Positions 8,368 through 16,632 of a stretch of 33,914 nucleotides of DNA are shown one piece after another. The notes under the pieces are model-generated. The model was not told the DNA's origin and did no database searches. It was given only the letters and a program-made list of their open reading frames with translations. The DNA lies in contig SUYU01000017.1 of assembly GCA_015060245.1 (NCBI GenBank), positions 1-33,914 of the forward strand. The letters run 5' to 3'. The DNA is from Bacteroidales bacterium. Its GTDB lineage: Bacteria; Bacteroidota; Bacteroidia; Bacteroidales; UBA932. Each line of letters begins with the position of its first letter. Position 1 is the stretch's first letter. A program made the translations under genes and the position numbers.

Positions 8368-9183
8368 CTAGTACTGCTCGCTTTCGTTCGGAAAGTCTCC
8401 GCTCTTTACATCCTCAACGTAGTTTCTGAAAGCCTTGAGATACTCTTCATAAAGGTTACCGTACCTACGTAAGAACCGCGGAGAGAAGGAATTGTTCAAT
8501 CCCAACATGTCATGCATGACAAGGACCTGACCGTCGCAATACCTTCCTGCACCTATACCTATTACCGGAATAGAGAGGGTTTCCGATACCTTTTTTGCCA
8601 ATGCAGCCGGAATCTTCTCAAGCACAATTGCAAAACAGCCCGCCTTCTCAAGCGCTACGGCATCCTCTATAAGTTTGTTTGCCTCTGCCTCTTCCTTTGC
8701 CCTTACAGCATAGGTTCCAAATTTATGTATGGACTGTGGAGTAAGTCCAAGATGGCCCATTACCGGAATTCCTGTTGACAGAATACGCTCCACACTCTCC
8801 ATTATCTCACTTCCGCCCTCCATCTTTACGGCATCAGCCTCAGACTCCTTCATTATTCTTATGGCACTCCTTACAGCCTCTTTCGGGTTACCTTGGTATG
8901 TACCGAACGGCATGTCAACAACAACCAACGGATTCTTTACCGCACGCATGACACTTTGGGCGTGGTAAATCATCTGGTCTATGGTAATTGGCAAAGTGGT
9001 CTCATGTCCTGCCATAACGTTGGCAGCGGAGTCACCTACCAGAATTATATCGATTCCTGCCTGGTCAACTATTTTGGCAGATGTGTAATCATAAGCCGTA
9101 AGCATGGAGATTTTTTCTCCTTTCTGCTTCATTTCCAAAAGTTTGTGTGTAGTAATCACACGTGTTGTACTTCCTGTAGACAT
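8368..9183 (-). CDS. panB: 3-methyl-2-oxobutanoate hydroxymethyltransferase
   Basis: The 271-residue enzyme adds a hydroxymethyl group from methylene-tetrahydrofolate to 2-oxoisovalerate, giving ketopantoate for pantothenate and coenzyme A synthesis. Motifs in order: [39 protein letters not shown] (with the metal-binding Asp), [11 protein letters not shown], a KMEGG segment, [14 protein letters not shown] and [25 protein letters not shown]. The open frame runs 32 codons further upstream, but homologs begin near MSTGSTTRV and the likely promoter lies inside that extension, so I start at 9183. panC, panD and panE are not in the window. Confidence 0.94.
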   Translation of the reverse strand: MSTGSTTRVITTHKLLEMKQKGEKISMLTAYDYTSAKIVDQAGIDIILVGDSAANVMAGHETTLPITIDQMIYHAQSVMRAVKNPLVVVDMPFGTYQGNPKEAVRSAIRIMKESEADAVKMEGGSEIMESVERILSTGIPVMGHLGLTPQSIHKFGTYAVRAKEEAEANKLIEDAVALEKAGCFAIVLEKIPAALAKKVSETLSIPVIGIGAGRYCDGQVLVMHDMLGLNNSFSPRFLRRYGNLYEEYLKAFRNYVEDVKSGDFPNESEQY

Positions 9184-9201
9184 ATTTGAAATAATTTGGC
9201 A

Positions 9202-9233
9202 CAAAGAAAATACTTTATATTGATAAAAGCAAA
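9202..9233 (-). promoter_or_regulatory. Likely promoter of panB
   Basis: On the minus strand TTTG (9233-9230), a 20-base spacer and TTTCTTTG (9209-9202) match the Bacteroidota pattern with one mismatch in the -7 box. The start of transcription would fall close to 9195, about a dozen bases before the panB start at 9183. It supports the shorter panB start. Confidence 0.5.
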
Positions 9234-9250
9234 GGAATGGCGTGAAATGC

Positions 9251-9261
9251 GACAATATGTC
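9251..9261. promoter_or_regulatory. Small palindrome between panB and dnaK
   Basis: GACA-ATA-TGTC is a perfect 4+3+4 inverted repeat at about the -33 position relative to the candidate dnaK -7 element at 9279-9286. A regulator-binding site or a heat-shock promoter element is possible; the site is short enough to occur by chance. Confidence 0.25.
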
Positions 9262-9278
9262 AGTTTTTTCTTTTGGCA

Positions 9279-9286
9279 TAATCTTG
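9279..9286 (+). promoter_or_regulatory. Candidate -7 element for dnaK
   Basis: TAATCTTG matches TAnnTTTG with one mismatch. It would give a leader of about 80 bases, in which TCCCGA (9304-9309) and TCGGGA (9328-9333) can pair around an 18-base loop, and in which a minimal ORF (ATG at 9339, four codons) precedes the dnaK start. No good -33 box is visible. Confidence 0.35.
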
Positions 9287-9373
9287 GCTCTATGAGAAAG
9301 CGTTCCCGAAGTTGAAACAAAAGGCTGTCGGGATTAAAATGAAAAATAAATAATAAGATAAACAATAAAGATT

Positions 9374-11278
9374 ATGGGAAAAATTATTGGTATTGACTTG
9401 GGTACAACCAACAGTTGTGTTGCCGTAATGGAAGGCAACGAGCCTGCAGTTATCATTAACAGCGAAGGTAAAAGAACTACTCCATCTGTAGTTGCATTTA
9501 CAGAGAATGGCGAGAGAAAAGTTGGTGATCCTGCAAAGAGACAGGCTATTACTAACCCTACAAAGACTATTTTCTCTATCAAGAGATTCATGGGTGAGAC
9601 TTACAACCAGATTGAGAGCGAGATTGATAGAGTACCTTATAAAGTGGTTAAAGGAGACAACAACACTCCAAGAATCGACATCAACGGAAGATTGTACACA
9701 CCACAGGAGATCTCGGCAATGGTTCTTCAGAAGATGAAGAAGACTGCAGAGGATTATTTGGGCCAGGAGGTTTCAGAGGCTGTAATTACAGTTCCTGCAT
9801 ACTTCAACGACTCTCAGAGACAGGCTACCAAAGAGGCTGGTGAGATTGCCGGTCTTAAAGTAAGACGTATCATCAATGAGCCTACAGCCGCTGCACTTGC
9901 ATATGGTTTGGACAAAAAGGCTCAAGAGGCTAAAGTTGCTGTGTTTGACTTGGGTGGCGGTACATTTGATATCTCTATACTTGAGTTGGGCGACGGTGTG
10001 TTTGAGGTAAAATCTACAAATGGTGACACTCACCTTGGTGGTGATGACTTTGACCATGCAATCATTGAGTGGCTGGTTCAGGAGTTCAAGGATGAGAATG
10101 GCGGAATTGACCTTTCAAAAGACCCTATGGCTCTTCAGAGATTGAAAGAGGCTGCAGAGAAGGCAAAGATTGAGTTGTCAAGCCAGACTTCAACAGAGAT
10201 CAACCTTCCATACATCATGCCTGTTGACGGTGTTCCAAAACACTTGGTAAAGACACTTACCCGTGCAAAATTTGAGGCTCTATGTGACAGTTTGATCCAA
10301 CGTACTATTGAGCCTTGCAGAAAAGCCCTTTCAGATGCAGGTTTGAGCGCTTCTGATATCAATGAGGTTCTTTTGGTTGGCGGTTCTACACGTATTCCTG
10401 CAATTCAGGAGATTGTGAAGAAGATCTTTGGCAAAGAGCCTAACAAGAGTGTTAACCCAGATGAGGTTGTAGCAATCGGTGCTTCTATTCAGGGTGGTGT
10501 ACTTGCAGGTGATGTAAAGGATGTGCTTCTATTGGACGTTACCCCGCTTTCATTGGGTATTGAGACATACGGCAGCGTATTTACAAAACTTATCGAGGCC
10601 AACACTACAATCCCTACCCGCAAATCGGAGGTATTCAGTACAGCGGCCGACAACCAGCCATCTGTAGAGATCCACGTATTGCAGGGTGAGAGACCAATGG
10701 CAAGGGACAACAAGACCATCGGCCGTTTCCACTTGGACGGTATCACTCCAGCCCCAAGAGGTGTGCCTCAAATTGAAGTGACATTTGACATTGACGCAAA
10801 CGGTATCCTTAATGTGTCTGCCAAAGATAAAGGCACAGGCAAAGAGCAGAAGATCAGAATTGAGGCTTCATCAGGCTTGTCAGAGGAGGAGATCAAGAGA
10901 ATGCGTGACGAGGCTAAGGCAAACGAGGCCAAAGACAAGGAGGAGCGTGAGAGAGTTGACAAATTGAATGCAGCGGATGCACAGGTATTTGCTTCGGAGA
11001 AAAACTTGAAGGAGTATGGCGACAAGATTCCGGCAGACAAGAAATCGGCAATTGAGAGCGCTACCAACAAACTTAAAGAGGCTCACAAAGCAGGCAACGT
11101 TGCTGAGTTGGACAAACTTATTGAGGAGTTGAACAACGCATGGCATGCAGCAAGCGCAGACATGCAGAATGCAGCAGGAGCACAGGCAGGTCCTCAAGGC
11201 GGTGCGCAACAGGGTCCTCAAAATGACGGCAAGAAGGATGGTGAGGTAACTGACGTTGACTTCGAAGAGGTAAAATAA
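9374..11278 (+). CDS. dnaK: Chaperone DnaK (Hsp70)
   Basis: The 634-residue ATP-dependent chaperone binds exposed hydrophobic segments of proteins and works with DnaJ and GrpE. The N-terminal nucleotide-binding domain starts with [16 protein letters not shown] (residue 5 onward), contains the [13 protein letters not shown] and [13 protein letters not shown] segments, the [11 protein letters not shown] phosphate motif and [13 protein letters not shown]. The linker [15 protein letters not shown] leads into the peptide-binding domain (about 390-500) with [20 protein letters not shown] helical lid follows, then a Gly/Gln/Pro-rich tail ending in VDFEEVK. Full length and standard. dnaJ and grpE are not adjacent, which is usual in this phylum. 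It diverges from panB. Confidence 0.98.
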   Translation: MGKIIGIDLGTTNSCVAVMEGNEPAVIINSEGKRTTPSVVAFTENGERKVGDPAKRQAITNPTKTIFSIKRFMGETYNQIESEIDRVPYKVVKGDNNTPRIDINGRLYTPQEISAMVLQKMKKTAEDYLGQEVSEAVITVPAYFNDSQRQATKEAGEIAGLKVRRIINEPTAAALAYGLDKKAQEAKVAVFDLGGGTFDISILELGDGVFEVKSTNGDTHLGGDDFDHAIIEWLVQEFKDENGGIDLSKDPMALQRLKEAAEKAKIELSSQTSTEINLPYIMPVDGVPKHLVKTLTRAKFEALCDSLIQRTIEPCRKALSDAGLSASDINEVLLVGGSTRIPAIQEIVKKIFGKEPNKSVNPDEVVAIGASIQGGVLAGDVKDVLLLDVTPLSLGIETYGSVFTKLIEANTTIPTRKSEVFSTAADNQPSVEIHVLQGERPMARDNKTIGRFHLDGITPAPRGVPQIEVTFDIDANGILNVSAKDKGTGKEQKIRIEASSGLSEEEIKRMRDEAKANEAKDKEERERVDKLNAADAQVFASEKNLKEYGDKIPADKKSAIESATNKLKEAHKAGNVAELDKLIEELNNAWHAASADMQNAAGAQAGPQGGAQQGPQNDGKKDGEVTDVDFEEVK

Positions 11279-11291
11279 ACCGGTAATATAT

Positions 11292-11362
11292 TGGGAGGAT
11301 GTCTGTTCTCCCAGAGGAAAAGGGTAATGTTGCCAAAAAAAGTTGGCACTTACCCTTTCCTC
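11292..11362. terminator. Hairpin region between convergent dnaK and permease genes
   Basis: A first 6-bp stem, TGGGAG (11292-11297) with CTCCCA (11308-11313), is followed by a long imperfect stem: GAGGAAAAGGGTAA from 11314 pairs with TTACCCTTTCCTC ending at 11362, closed by an A-rich loop. The second stem is followed by TTTT on the plus strand and fits a dnaK terminator. Its right arm includes the stop codon and last codons of the leftward permease gene (stop at 11350-11352). Confidence 0.6.
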
Positions 11363-12249
11363 TTTTCAAACCTGTAGAGTTGCCAACTGTTGAAGAGGTT
11401 CTGCCATATTGAATAGAGTGCTATTGAGACCGAAGAGAGAGGATTCAAATAGATATTTGCCATCCATATTCCGAGAGCGGAGTTCTTCTGGCCGAGCATC
11501 TGTCCTCCGGCAATTATATCGCCATATCTCTTTCCTATCAGTTTGCCCAATCCGAACTGTATTCCGCAAATGAAGATTGAAACAACTCCAAGAACAATTA
11601 TGCTTGAGACATTCTCCTTGCCATGCTCAAATATGAAATTGATTGTCTGCCCCAAGGTAATTGCAAGAGCCAAGGCCCACAAATGGAGTGTCCACCCCTT
11701 GAATCTGCTTATGAAACCATTGACAGCCGGAAGGAAAATCTGCAGAAGCAGAGCCGTAAAGAAGGGGAAGGCAATGATTGGACTCACCCTCTTGAGAATC
11801 AGCCAAAATGAGTCAAGAAAGGGCATATTCTGCTGAATACCTATAAAGGAGAAGTAAATTGGAGCCACCACCGCCACCATAAGGTTACCCAATATTACAT
11901 GGGCAGTTACAGTCTCTCTGTTTGCACCCAACAGGCATGATATGACCACAGAAGAGGCAGCCACAGGACAAAGAACAGCAATGAGCACCCCCTCGGCAAT
12001 AATGTCATTCCCCCATATTGACTTTACAATCAGATAACCGCCCAGACTTACAAGAATCTGGAACAGGAGCAACGAAATGTTCATGCCCGTCATGCGCAGC
12101 AATCTCAGTTTTCTTATATCCACTGCCGTAAAATTCAGAAGCAGGATTGTGAATATAAGATACGGCACTATTACCACTATGGTATTGCACCAAGGATTGA
12201 AAATAAATCCAAGGAGCACCGCAAACGGAAGTATAAGACTACGGTTCAT
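11350..12249 (-). CDS. Bile acid:sodium symporter-like permease
   Basis: A 299-residue, strongly hydrophobic inner-membrane protein with about nine or ten predicted membrane spans from the first residues (LILPFAVLLGFIF) to the end. The segment VLIAVLCPVAASSVVISCLLGANRETVTAHVILGNLMVAVVAPI resembles the BASS/SBF family core with its Pro-containing crossed helices, and a second internal half (LGQTINFIFEHGK ... MLGQKNSALGIWMA) ends with the 'G-x-x-N-x-x-L' pattern of that family. I start at MNRSLIL (12249); the open frame reaches 12303. The gene begins 4 bases after the esterase gene stops, so the two are co-translated or nearly so. The substrate is unknown; the neighbours suggest an organic acid rather than bile acid. 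Confidence 0.7.
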   Translation of the reverse strand: MNRSLILPFAVLLGFIFNPWCNTIVVIVPYLIFTILLLNFTAVDIRKLRLLRMTGMNISLLLFQILVSLGGYLIVKSIWGNDIIAEGVLIAVLCPVAASSVVISCLLGANRETVTAHVILGNLMVAVVAPIYFSFIGIQQNMPFLDSFWLILKRVSPIIAFPFFTALLLQIFLPAVNGFISRFKGWTLHLWALALAITLGQTINFIFEHGKENVSSIIVLGVVSIFICGIQFGLGKLIGKRYGDIIAGGQMLGQKNSALGIWMANIYLNPLSSVSIALYSIWQNLFNSWQLYRFEKRKG

Positions 12250-12253
12250 AATA

Positions 12254-13819
12254 TCACCCTTGACCTTGTGATTCAACATCAATCGGGCCCTGCATTGGGT
12301 CATATCCGGTATGGGCTATTGTACGTACATACCATTTTCCGTCTGCAAGGGCATATATTCTGCTTCCCGACAGATATACAGCCTCTATATTACTGTGGCC
12401 CATAGGCGACAGTATTGCCCTTACACGGCCATTCTGGTCACACACCTGAATGCCCATGGAGGTTGCCACATAGAGATTGCCGGCTGTATCAAAGGCCATA
12501 TTGCCTACCGGATCAAGAGTGTGGTTGTCACTGTTGTGGAGCCAGTAAAACCTCTGTCCTGCCTGCAAGGTGCCATCTTCGCCGATTATGTAACTTATAA
12601 GCCAGTTTGAATTTTTCTCTGAAGTTATGAGCAACCTGTTGTGAGGATATATTGCGAAATGCGCAGCACCTGTAGACAAAGTATTGAGCCTCAACGGTTT
12701 GCTACCATTATCAATAAGCCATAAAGAGCCGTTTGAATCTGAGATGTATCTCCTTCCGCCTTGAAGGGTTGTTGTCTGGAACGGCTCTGCCTTGATTGCC
12801 CTTTTGACAGAAGGGCTTGCCTCTTTGGGTTCCATTTGCTCCACAATCTCCAAAGGAAGTTCCTCAACCTCTTTCCAGTTCTCCCCCTCAACAAGAAGTG
12901 ACTGCAACATGCCGTTCATTGACTCCCCAATCTGTACAGGCTCCGGCCATCCCCTCCAAAGCCAGCGCATGGCGTCAGGATAGGCACGTGTCCCGTAATA
13001 GATGCTATGTGTACCCCTGTCCCATTTGAAATCAAATTCATAACCTGCAAAGTTGAGTGCCGATGACATGAGTTGGTTATACTCCCACCAGTCTCCGAAT
13101 ATATGGTTCCAGGTATCATTCACACCATCCTGCAGAAAGATTCGCAAAGGTTTGGGCTCACTCTTCCTTATTATTGCGGGATACTCGTTTCCTCCCCTCA
13201 TTGCCACAAATGTTCCTACAGAACTGTAGACCCTCGAGAAGAGGTCCGGTCTCTCCCAAGCCACTGTAAAGGCTCCAATTCCACTGCTGCTTGCCCCTGT
13301 AATGGCCCTGTCGTTGGGGTCCTTGGATATGATTATTGCCCTTCCGTCTGAACACTTCAGAGATTCAATATGGGGGAGCAGTTCAGTTTCAATGAAGAGC
13401 GCAAGTTCTCCGCTGGTACGGTCAAACTCGTTGCTGCGGTTATAGCGAACAACAGTACCGTCGGGAAGATATGAGACACCCGGTTCTACAAACACTCCTA
13501 TTGTAACCGGCATCTCTCCTGTACGGATAAGGTTGTCCATAACAGTTATGGCATTGAAGAGATTGCCGTCGAGGCCCAACAGAAGGCAGGCAGGTCTCTT
13601 TCCGTCATACTTCTGCGGCACAAATATCTGGAACTTGCGGAGTGTGCCGGGGTATATCTTTGATGAATCAAAGGTTCCGTCTATCACCTCTCCCCTGACC
13701 TCATGCGGAACCGTCTCTGCCGCCGGATCCTTTGGCGTAATTGCATTATGCTTCAACTGGCCGTTTGCCACCGTAAATGAGGCCACCAGCAATAATATTG
13801 TAAAAATGATCCTGTTCAT
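12254..13819 (-). CDS. Secreted esterase-family protein with C-terminal SMP-30-like propeller segment
   Basis: A 521-residue protein with a clear signal peptide (cleavage near residue 20, VANG-Q), so periplasmic or surface-facing. Residues about 40-290 are an esterase D/enterochelin-esterase-type alpha/beta hydrolase: FQIFVPQKYDGKRPACLLLG, the nucleophile region TGASSSGIGAFTVAWERPD (Ser177 expected; the usual Gly two residues later is Ser179), LQDGVND (230 onward) and the His271 of GTHSIYYG. After a linker (about 295-350), residues 355-521 resemble part of an SMP-30/gluconolactonase beta-propeller: GNMAFDTAGNLYVATSMGIQVCDQNG is the typical 'D-x-x-G-N-L-Y-V-A ... G-I' blade. Only about half a six-bladed propeller is present. 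Flanked by a GntP-type permease and an SBF-like permease, it probably hydrolyses a sugar-derived ester or lactone. Substrate not determined. Confidence 0.72.
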   Translation of the reverse strand: MNRIIFTILLLVASFTVANGQLKHNAITPKDPAAETVPHEVRGEVIDGTFDSSKIYPGTLRKFQIFVPQKYDGKRPACLLLGLDGNLFNAITVMDNLIRTGEMPVTIGVFVEPGVSYLPDGTVVRYNRSNEFDRTSGELALFIETELLPHIESLKCSDGRAIIISKDPNDRAITGASSSGIGAFTVAWERPDLFSRVYSSVGTFVAMRGGNEYPAIIRKSEPKPLRIFLQDGVNDTWNHIFGDWWEYNQLMSSALNFAGYEFDFKWDRGTHSIYYGTRAYPDAMRWLWRGWPEPVQIGESMNGMLQSLLVEGENWKEVEELPLEIVEQMEPKEASPSVKRAIKAEPFQTTTLQGGRRYISDSNGSLWLIDNGSKPLRLNTLSTGAAHFAIYPHNRLLITSEKNSNWLISYIIGEDGTLQAGQRFYWLHNSDNHTLDPVGNMAFDTAGNLYVATSMGIQVCDQNGRVRAILSPMGHSNIEAVYLSGSRIYALADGKWYVRTIAHTGYDPMQGPIDVESQGQG

Positions 13820-13849
13820 ACAATCTATTCTTACGGTTAAACCTAAATA

Positions 13850-15211
13850 TCATAATATGTGCGACAATACCCAAATGAATAACATCGCCGTCACTCCCAT
13901 AATACCGGTAACAACACTCTGGGTCCTGTAGCCGTCCTGCGGGGTAAGTTTTCCAAAATTTGTCACAACCCAGAAATAACTGTCATTTGCATGCGAAACA
14001 GTCATTGCACCGGCTCCTATTGCCATCACTACAAGGGCTGCATCAACAGGTGTGGTGAGACCGAGTGCATACATCAGCGATGAGGTTGAAGTATAGAGTC
14101 CCATAAGACCGGCAGTTGTTGTAATGGCAACTGTAGATGAGCCCTGCGCACTTTTTAGAATGGCAGCCACAATAAATGGGAAAAAGAGGCCCAATGAGTG
14201 CAGAGCACCTGCATTCTGCTGAATGTAACCTACAAAACCTGCCTCTACAATAACCTGCCCCAGTACACTTCCTGCCGCTGTAACAAATATAATAGGGCCC
14301 GCTGCCTTAAGCGATTCCTGCGTAATATTATAGAGTTCTTTCATCTGTTTTGTGCTTGCCAGAAGCGGCAGCGCCGAAAGCAGACCCGCTGTAAGGGCAA
14401 TAACAGGTTTGCCAAGAAATACTACAACAGAGGTAACTTTTTCTCCAAAATCTGCAAAATTTACAACGGAGCCGCATGCCATAAGAACAATTGGCAACAC
14501 AATTGGCATTATTGATGCTGTTGCCGACGGCAGTTCATTCCCGTTATACGCCTTGGAGAGTGATTCCACATCAAGGTCATCTGCCGATTTTACCCTCTTT
14601 CCAATATACGTTGCATAGTAATAGGCGGCTGCCAGAGGTACTGCCGACACAAGCACGCCCAAACCGATTACCAGAATAAGGTTGCTTTCAAGACCAACAA
14701 GACCTGCCGCTGCAATCGGGCCCGGTGTTGGAGGTATAAGCACATGTGAGACCATCAATCCTGCAGCCAGAGCCACAGTAAGGGTAGCCGACGGGCAACT
14801 GCTCTTTTTACCGAGCCATTTTCTTACAGGATTTACAATTATGAAACCGCTGTCACAAAAAACAGGCACAGAGACTACCCAGCCTATAAGCAGGATTGCC
14901 AACTGCGGATGCTTCGGTCCCACCACCTTGACAATAACATCTGCAAGTTTGACTGCCGCGCCGGTCTTCTCAAGAATAAGCCCGATGAGAGTACCGAGGA
15001 TAATCACTATTCCGATGCTTGCAAATATGGAGGAGAAGCCCTTGCCTATTATCTGGGGAACATCGTCAAGGGGCAAACCCACCGAAATTGCCAACAGGAG
15101 TGCAACACCCATAATGGCCAGAAATGGATGGATTCCCCATTTTGAGATTGCCAGAATCATAACTGCAATGGCAATCAGAAATGCCGCTATCAAAAAACCG
15201 CCCGATATCAT
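13850..15211 (-). CDS. GntP-family gluconate/sugar-acid permease
   Basis: A 453-residue inner-membrane protein with some twelve to fourteen hydrophobic spans. It shows the GntP family sequence: FLAIMGVALLLAISVGLPLDDVPQIIGKGFSSIFASIGIVIILGTLIG at the start, VSVPVFCDSGFIIVNPVRKW (about 113-132), LMVSHVLIPPTPGPIAAAGLVG, AAILKSAQGSSTVAITTTAGLM and SHANDSYFWVVTNFGKLTPQDGYRT. These are proton-coupled importers of gluconate and related hydroxy acids such as glycerate or idonate; the specificity cannot be read. The esterase/propeller gene follows after 30 bases and the SBF-like permease after that, all leftward, suggesting one catabolic uptake unit. No gluconate kinase or regulator is nearby. Confidence 0.9.
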   Translation of the reverse strand: MISGGFLIAAFLIAIAVMILAISKWGIHPFLAIMGVALLLAISVGLPLDDVPQIIGKGFSSIFASIGIVIILGTLIGLILEKTGAAVKLADVIVKVVGPKHPQLAILLIGWVVSVPVFCDSGFIIVNPVRKWLGKKSSCPSATLTVALAAGLMVSHVLIPPTPGPIAAAGLVGLESNLILVIGLGVLVSAVPLAAAYYYATYIGKRVKSADDLDVESLSKAYNGNELPSATASIMPIVLPIVLMACGSVVNFADFGEKVTSVVVFLGKPVIALTAGLLSALPLLASTKQMKELYNITQESLKAAGPIIFVTAAGSVLGQVIVEAGFVGYIQQNAGALHSLGLFFPFIVAAILKSAQGSSTVAITTTAGLMGLYTSTSSLMYALGLTTPVDAALVVMAIGAGAMTVSHANDSYFWVVTNFGKLTPQDGYRTQSVVTGIMGVTAMLFIWVLSHIL

Positions 15212-15246
15212 ATCTGTTCTATTTCAAATTAAATTTCACATTGCAT

Positions 15247-15272
15247 CCGGCATATGCAATGGCGTATGCCGG
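15247..15272. repeat. Perfect 8-bp inverted repeat upstream of the GntP gene
   Basis: CCGGCATA (15247-15254) and TATGCCGG (15265-15272) pair perfectly around a 10-base loop, 36 bases before the permease start codon. There is no T-tract on the minus side, so a classical terminator is unlikely; a regulator-binding site or an RNA hairpin separating thioesterase and permease expression is possible. Confidence 0.45.
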
Positions 15273-15287
15273 CAAATGATTTCCGCC

Positions 15288-15803
15288 CTATTCGGCACCA
15301 AGATGCAGGGCTATAGCCTGTTCCAAAGTGAGTTCCTCACCAACCGGCTCACATGGGTTTGAATACATATGCGGAGCCTGCTCCTGAGTAAATGTAAAAT
15401 ATTGGCATTTTGCCTCTGAACACAACTCACCGGCCTCATTGAAGATACGGGCCTTTATCTCAACAAGATTTCTCCTTTCGCTCAAAATCTCTGCCCTTAT
15501 CAATAGATACTTGTCAAGTGTGGAGATTCCCTTTCTGAAACGGGTCTCCATCCTGCTTGTAACGCCCGACTTGCCACTCTTCCTTATTACGGTCCAGGCG
15601 CAGATTTCATCAAGAAGCACAGACTGGATTCCGCCATGGAGTGTATTGATCCACCCCTGAAACTGGGCCTTTGGCCTCCATATGCTTATTATCTCATTGC
15701 CCTCTTCATAAAAACTCATCTGCACACCATTGTCATTTGAGGGTGCGCACCCGAAACAATTATATCCATGGATACCGAGCCACGGATTCTTCAATCTTCT
15801 CAT
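15288..15803 (-). CDS. PaaI-type hotdog thioesterase
   Basis: A 171-residue cytoplasmic protein with a hotdog fold. The central-helix signature WINTLHGGIQSVLLDEICAWTV has His56-Gly57-Gly58 and the likely catalytic acid Asp65 or Glu66, as in PaaI-like acyl-CoA thioesterases. The N-terminus contains an unusual CFGCAPSNDNGVQM segment, seen in a subgroup of this family with two cysteines spaced by two residues. Downstream beta strands (SRMETRFRKGISTLDKYLLIRAEI) complete the fold. It lies between luxS (38 bases upstream) and the GntP-type permease (76 bases downstream). The substrate acyl-CoA is not predictable. Confidence 0.82.
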   Translation of the reverse strand: MRRLKNPWLGIHGYNCFGCAPSNDNGVQMSFYEEGNEIISIWRPKAQFQGWINTLHGGIQSVLLDEICAWTVIRKSGKSGVTSRMETRFRKGISTLDKYLLIRAEILSERRNLVEIKARIFNEAGELCSEAKCQYFTFTQEQAPHMYSNPCEPVGEELTLEQAIALHLGAE

Positions 15804-15842
15804 AAAACTGCTTTAAAATTCATATACGGCCCTGCACTCCTG

Positions 15843-16334
15843 CTAAGCCTCAATCAATGGATAAACCACAGAAAAGGAGCCTGATGTAAAGTTAGGAATT
15901 ACAACTTCCCTTATGAACTCCTTTGCCTTTTCAAGATCAAAATACCTGTAATTGCCGCAGGTAAGTTCACTGGCGCCAGGTATTCCATCCTTTTCCGCTT
16001 CAAGGATATGTTCCAGAGCCTCAACAACAAGTTTCCTCAAAAAGTGTGGATCAAAAGGCTCTGTTGTAAGCAGATAGAATCCGGTAAGGCATCCCATCGG
16101 CCCCACATACAGGACCTTGCGCGAAAACTCTTCATCTGTCTTGGTTCTCAGATAATCGGCAAGGAAATGCTCAAGGGTATGCGCAACTTTGGGATCCATG
16201 AAGACTCCGTTATGCACCGCCTCACGCGGCGCTACAAACCTGACATCATACGTATAGGCACCATTGATTTGAGACTCATAGATGCCGGGTTGCAACCTTG
16301 TATGGTCTACAATAAAAGAATTTACTCTCTGCAT
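15843..16334 (-). CDS. luxS: S-ribosylhomocysteine lyase
   Basis: The 163-residue metalloenzyme cleaves S-ribosylhomocysteine to homocysteine and 4,5-dihydroxy-2,3-pentanedione, the precursor of the AI-2 signal, within the activated methyl cycle. The metal site is HTLEH (His52, His56, with Glu55 as a general base) plus Cys126 in ELTCGNYRYFD; Cys82 in GPMGCLTGFY is the second catalytic residue. SFIVDHTRLQPGIY is the substrate-binding start of the family. The frame is open for 53 codons upstream, but homologs begin at this Met and the likely promoter lies within that extension. The nucleosidase gene (mtn/pfs) that feeds this enzyme is not in the window. Confidence 0.96.
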   Translation of the reverse strand: MQRVNSFIVDHTRLQPGIYESQINGAYTYDVRFVAPREAVHNGVFMDPKVAHTLEHFLADYLRTKTDEEFSRKVLYVGPMGCLTGFYLLTTEPFDPHFLRKLVVEALEHILEAEKDGIPGASELTCGNYRYFDLEKAKEFIREVVIPNFTSGSFSVVYPLIEA

Positions 16335-16336
16335 AT

Positions 16337-16361
16337 GATATGTATTATTGATATGTATTAT
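16337..16361 (-). repeat. Tandem 13-bp repeat just upstream of luxS
   Basis: GATATGTATTAT (plus strand) occurs at 16337-16348 and again at 16350-16361, a 13-base period. It sits immediately before the luxS start codon (16334) in the leader of about 74 bases, where the ribosome would bind. A copy-number change here would alter the spacing of the translation start region. Confidence 0.6.
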
Positions 16362-16414
16362 GTGACTCTCCTGCTGCTCCGGACAGAGAAATCCGGGCTG
16401 TAGGGAGATATTTG

Positions 16415-16447
16415 CAAAGATAGGAGAAAATCGGGCAAAGTGTCCAA
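16415..16447 (-). promoter_or_regulatory. Likely luxS promoter
   Basis: On the minus strand TATCTTTG (16422-16415) is a perfect -7 match; TTG at 16447-16445 is 22 bases upstream, slightly long for the -33 element. The resulting leader contains a small CCGGA/TCCGG hairpin and the tandem repeat next to the start codon. No known S-adenosylmethionine or S-adenosylhomocysteine riboswitch pattern was recognised. Confidence 0.55.
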
Positions 16448-16599
16448 CATTGCGGCAAATTGAGATTCCCTGCTGCATTATTGTCTGTACCATCCCAGCA
16501 TATTTTCAACTTGTAACAGGAGATGTGAAAGGTGGTATTTTCAGAAAAATAAATTGTGCGGGCAGGAAAATAAATCAAAAAAAATCCAACGACATTTAT

Positions 16600-16607
16600 T
16601 AAATTTG
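16600..16607 (+). promoter_or_regulatory. -7 element of the serine hydrolase gene
   Basis: TAAATTTG is a perfect TAnnTTTG match, 26 bases before the ATG at 16633. It supports that ATG over the TTG at 16621, which would lie almost at the transcription start. No clear -33 box was found. Confidence 0.5.
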
Positions 16608-16632
16608 CAATCTGCTGAGGTTGTTGTCACTC

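Noticed and set aside
14682-15362. A 226-codon plus-strand frame inside the GntP-type permease gene
   Set aside because: Antisense of hydrophobic membrane helices often stays open; no family match was seen.
16335-16493. N-terminal extension of LuxS starting at 16493
   Set aside because: Homologs start at the internal Met, and a perfect -7 box lies inside the extension, so it would not be transcribed.
16621-16632. TTG start for the serine hydrolase
   Set aside because: The ATG at 16633 is only four codons on and lies a normal distance from the -7 box; TTG starts are rare here. The same reasoning removes the TTG starts at 24895 and 28944.
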